From NCBI RefSeq assembly GCF_019711435.1, contig NZ_JAIGNK010000005.1, positions 39,814-103,813 of the forward strand: DNA of 64,000 nucleotides. Direction: 5' to 3'. This DNA is from Qipengyuania polymorpha. GTDB lineage: Bacteria > Pseudomonadota > Alphaproteobacteria > Sphingomonadales > Sphingomonadaceae. Shown here piece after piece: positions 62,394-64,000 of this stretch. Numbering within the stretch: position 1 is the first letter of the stretch; every line of letters starts with the position of its first letter. The notes under the pieces are model-generated. The model was not told the origin of the DNA. It ran no database searches and was given only the letters and a program-made list of their open reading frames with translations. Made by a program: the position numbers and the translations under genes.

Positions 62394-64000
62394 ATGGCCG
62401 ATTTCACTGGTGGTGCAGGCAACGACAATTTCACCGGAACCGAAGATGCGGAGACGATCGAGGGCCTCGGCGGCAACGATACGCTGCGCGGCGAGGGCGG
62501 TGACGACACCATCACTGGCGGCGACGGCGACGACACGATCTACGGCGGCACAGGGTCGGATTCGCTCGACGGCGGCGCCGACGACGATACCATCCATGGC
62601 GGCATTGGCGACACCATCGACGGCGGCACCGGGTATGATGAGGTCCTGCTCGACCTGCGCGCGCTGGTTCAGGCCGCCAATGTAGACCTCTCGGTGCTGA
62701 ACGGGGGCGGCACGGTCGATTTCGGCAGCGGCACGACGATCACCGGCATCGAAACCGGTGTCATCGAACTCGGCATCTATGACGACATCGTCCAGATGAG
62801 CACTTACGGCATCGACCTTTACGCAGGCGACGGTGCCGACCAGGTCACGGGCAGCACGGGCAACGACCGCGTCTGGGGCGAGGAAGGCGACGACACGATC
62901 ACTGGCGGCGCCGGGCTCGATTACCTCCACGGCGGCAATGGCAACAACACCATCGACGGCGGGACAGGCGACGACACCATCATCGGCGGCACCGGTGTCG
63001 ACAACCTCTCGGGCGGCGACGACAACGATACGATTTCGGCTGGCGAGGGCGACGACACGCTGAACGGCGGCGCGGGCGACGACGTGCTCGAAGGCGGCCT
63101 TGGCGGCGACACGATGACGGGCGGCACGGGCAACGACACCTATGTCTTCGGTTTCGGTATCCCGCGTTCCGAAAGCTCGCCCTCCACAATCGACACCATC
63201 ACCGATTTCGAAGGTGCCGGGGTCGCGGGCGGCGATCTCATCGACCTGCCCAGCTTCAACAACATCAGCGGCAACTTGCCGCTCGCCTTCAATGCGGACG
63301 AGGTGGATTTCGACTTCCAGGGCCTAGGCGGAAACTCGGGCGTCCAGCTTCCGGCCGAATATGTCGGCGACGGCTTCGTCGACGTCTCGTGGAACTACAA
63401 CGCGGCCGAAAACCGCGTCGAACTGTGGGTCGATGCCGATGACGACGGCCAGTTCTCCGAAGAGGACATGCTGATCTACCTCACCGGCGTGACCAGCTTC
63501 TCGGTCGACGATCTGGTCGACAATTTCGTCGTCTGGCGCGGCACGGGCGGGGCAGACAACTGGACCGGCAACGACCTCAACAACACTGGCTATGGCATCG
63601 GCGGCAACGACACGATGGACGGCGGGCTCGGCACCGACCGGCTGTATGGCGGCGAAGGCAACGACACGATCTATGGTGGTGGTGATAACGACCAGCTCTG
63701 GGGCGATGCGGGCGATGACGAACTGCATGGCGGGGCGAACAACGACACGCTGAGCGGCGGTGACGATAACGACACCATCTATGGCGGCACCGGGTCGGAC
63801 AACATCAATGGCGATGCTGGCGACGACTTCCTTTACGGCGAAGGCGGCAACGACACATTTACCGACTATTACGGCAACAACACGTTCGACGGCGGTGACG
63901 GCGACGACCGGATTACCGTTTATAATTACGACGATGCGACCGTTGCTACCACGCAGTCTATCAGCGGCGGTGCGGGTAGCGATATCATCACCAGCACACG
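62394..64000 (+). CDS. RTX (haemolysin-type calcium-binding) repeat protein, 3' end outside window
   Basis: Open from ATG 62394 to the window edge (535 codons) with no stop. N-terminus MADFTGGAGNDNFTGTEDAE leads straight into GGxGxDxLx/I nonapeptides (GLGGNDTLRGEGGDDTITGG, GNDTIYGGGDNDQLWGDAGD), which bind calcium and form parallel beta-rolls. Two non-repeat segments (about 85-145 and 255-385, the latter with LIDLPSFNNISG and VELWVDADDDGQFSEEDML, an EF-like acidic loop) separate the repeat blocks. Such proteins leave by type I secretion; the C-terminal signal is not visible. No signal peptide. Confidence 0.93.
   Translation, partial: MADFTGGAGNDNFTGTEDAETIEGLGGNDTLRGEGGDDTITGGDGDDTIYGGTGSDSLDGGADDDTIHGGIGDTIDGGTGYDEVLLDLRALVQAANVDLSVLNGGGTVDFGSGTTITGIETGVIELGIYDDIVQMSTYGIDLYAGDGADQVTGSTGNDRVWGEEGDDTITGGAGLDYLHGGNGNNTIDGGTGDDTIIGGTGVDNLSGGDDNDTISAGEGDDTLNGGAGDDVLEGGLGGDTMTGGTGNDTYVFGFGIPRSESSPSTIDTITDFEGAGVAGGDLIDLPSFNNISGNLPLAFNADEVDFDFQGLGGNSGVQLPAEYVGDGFVDVSWNYNAAENRVELWVDADDDGQFSEEDMLIYLTGVTSFSVDDLVDNFVVWRGTGGADNWTGNDLNNTGYGIGGNDTMDGGLGTDRLYGGEGNDTIYGGGDNDQLWGDAGDDELHGGANNDTLSGGDDNDTIYGGTGSDNINGDAGDDFLYGEGGNDTFTDYYGNNTFDGGDGDDRITVYNYDDATVATTQSISGGAGSDIITST

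Noticed and set aside
62376..62930. Minus-strand frame over the RTX repeats
   Set aside because: Repetitive codons give open antisense frames; the GGxGxDxL pattern fixes the plus strand as coding.
62440..63900. Direct repeats that could be taken for a CRISPR or tandem DNA repeat array
   Set aside because: The periodicity is 27 bases (nine codons) with diverged sequence, explained by RTX nonapeptides.

Overview
The window is a high-GC alphaproteobacterial chromosome segment, most likely from Sphingomonadales (Erythrobacter/Qipengyuania-like Erythrobacteraceae). Supporting this are GcrA, the F1-ATPase zeta inhibitor (DUF1476), a TonB-dependent receptor, a carotenoid hydroxylase (CrtZ), a monothiol glutaredoxin next to BolA, and a candidate EcfG-type promoter. 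This assignment rests on gene content only; no search was run.

Layout. 1-2.2 kb: end of a TonB-dependent receptor and a YhhQ-type queuosine-precursor transporter. 2229-2305: tRNA-Arg(TCT). 2.26-12.63 kb: a compact (~10.3 kb) integrated element bounded by a perfect 46-bp duplication of the tRNA 3' end, with matching GGTAAC arm-site arrays inside both ends. It carries integrase, AlpA-like regulator, a winged-helix replication-type protein, P27-like small terminase, HK97-type major capsid protein and tape measure protein. It lacks portal, large terminase, protease, connectors, tail tube and lysis genes. It is either a phage satellite that makes its own capsid protein and ruler, or an unusually tidy prophage remnant. 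12.6-13.25 kb: an amino-acid permease pseudogene. 13.27-17.07 kb: a three-gene set joining a beta-CASP RNase, an AMP-phosphorylase-type enzyme and a PRPP-synthase homologue. 17.2-24.7 kb: an L,D-transpeptidase, a three-gene ABC/HlyD exporter and a SulP permease. 24.7-32.7 kb: Nudix, a candidate sRNA with a strong terminator, Grx4-BolA-zeta inhibitor, quinone oxidoreductase-LeuD-microprotein-LeuC, thioesterase, CrtZ, a startless ORF, Pmp3, DUF454 and SufE.

32.7-37.3 kb is an expanded phage-shock locus. A consensus sigma-54 site reads leftward into a 50-aa membrane peptide, PspA, PspB, PspC and then five paralogous one-TM/coiled-coil proteins that share one C-terminal motif with PspB and the tail of PspC, ending with a 57-aa membrane protein. 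PspF is divergent.

37.4-53.3 kb holds the translation/RNA superoperon rimP-nusA-ylxR-infB-(thioesterase)-(DUF1697)-...-rbfA, then truB-rpsO-pnp. The two halves are separated by about 5 kb holding AbgT, thymidine kinase, a DUF1963 membrane protein and an M50 protease. 53.4-64 kb: a methyltransferase, a secreted TPR-like protein with a DUF3142 lipoprotein, a spermidine-synthase-like protein, a diguanylate cyclase, GcrA, an ABC-2 permease, a LuxR-type regulator and the start of an RTX repeat protein that runs off the window.

The two strongest candidates for undescribed biology are the capsid-plus-tape-measure mini-element at the tRNA and the array of PspB-like paralogues behind the sigma-54 promoter.
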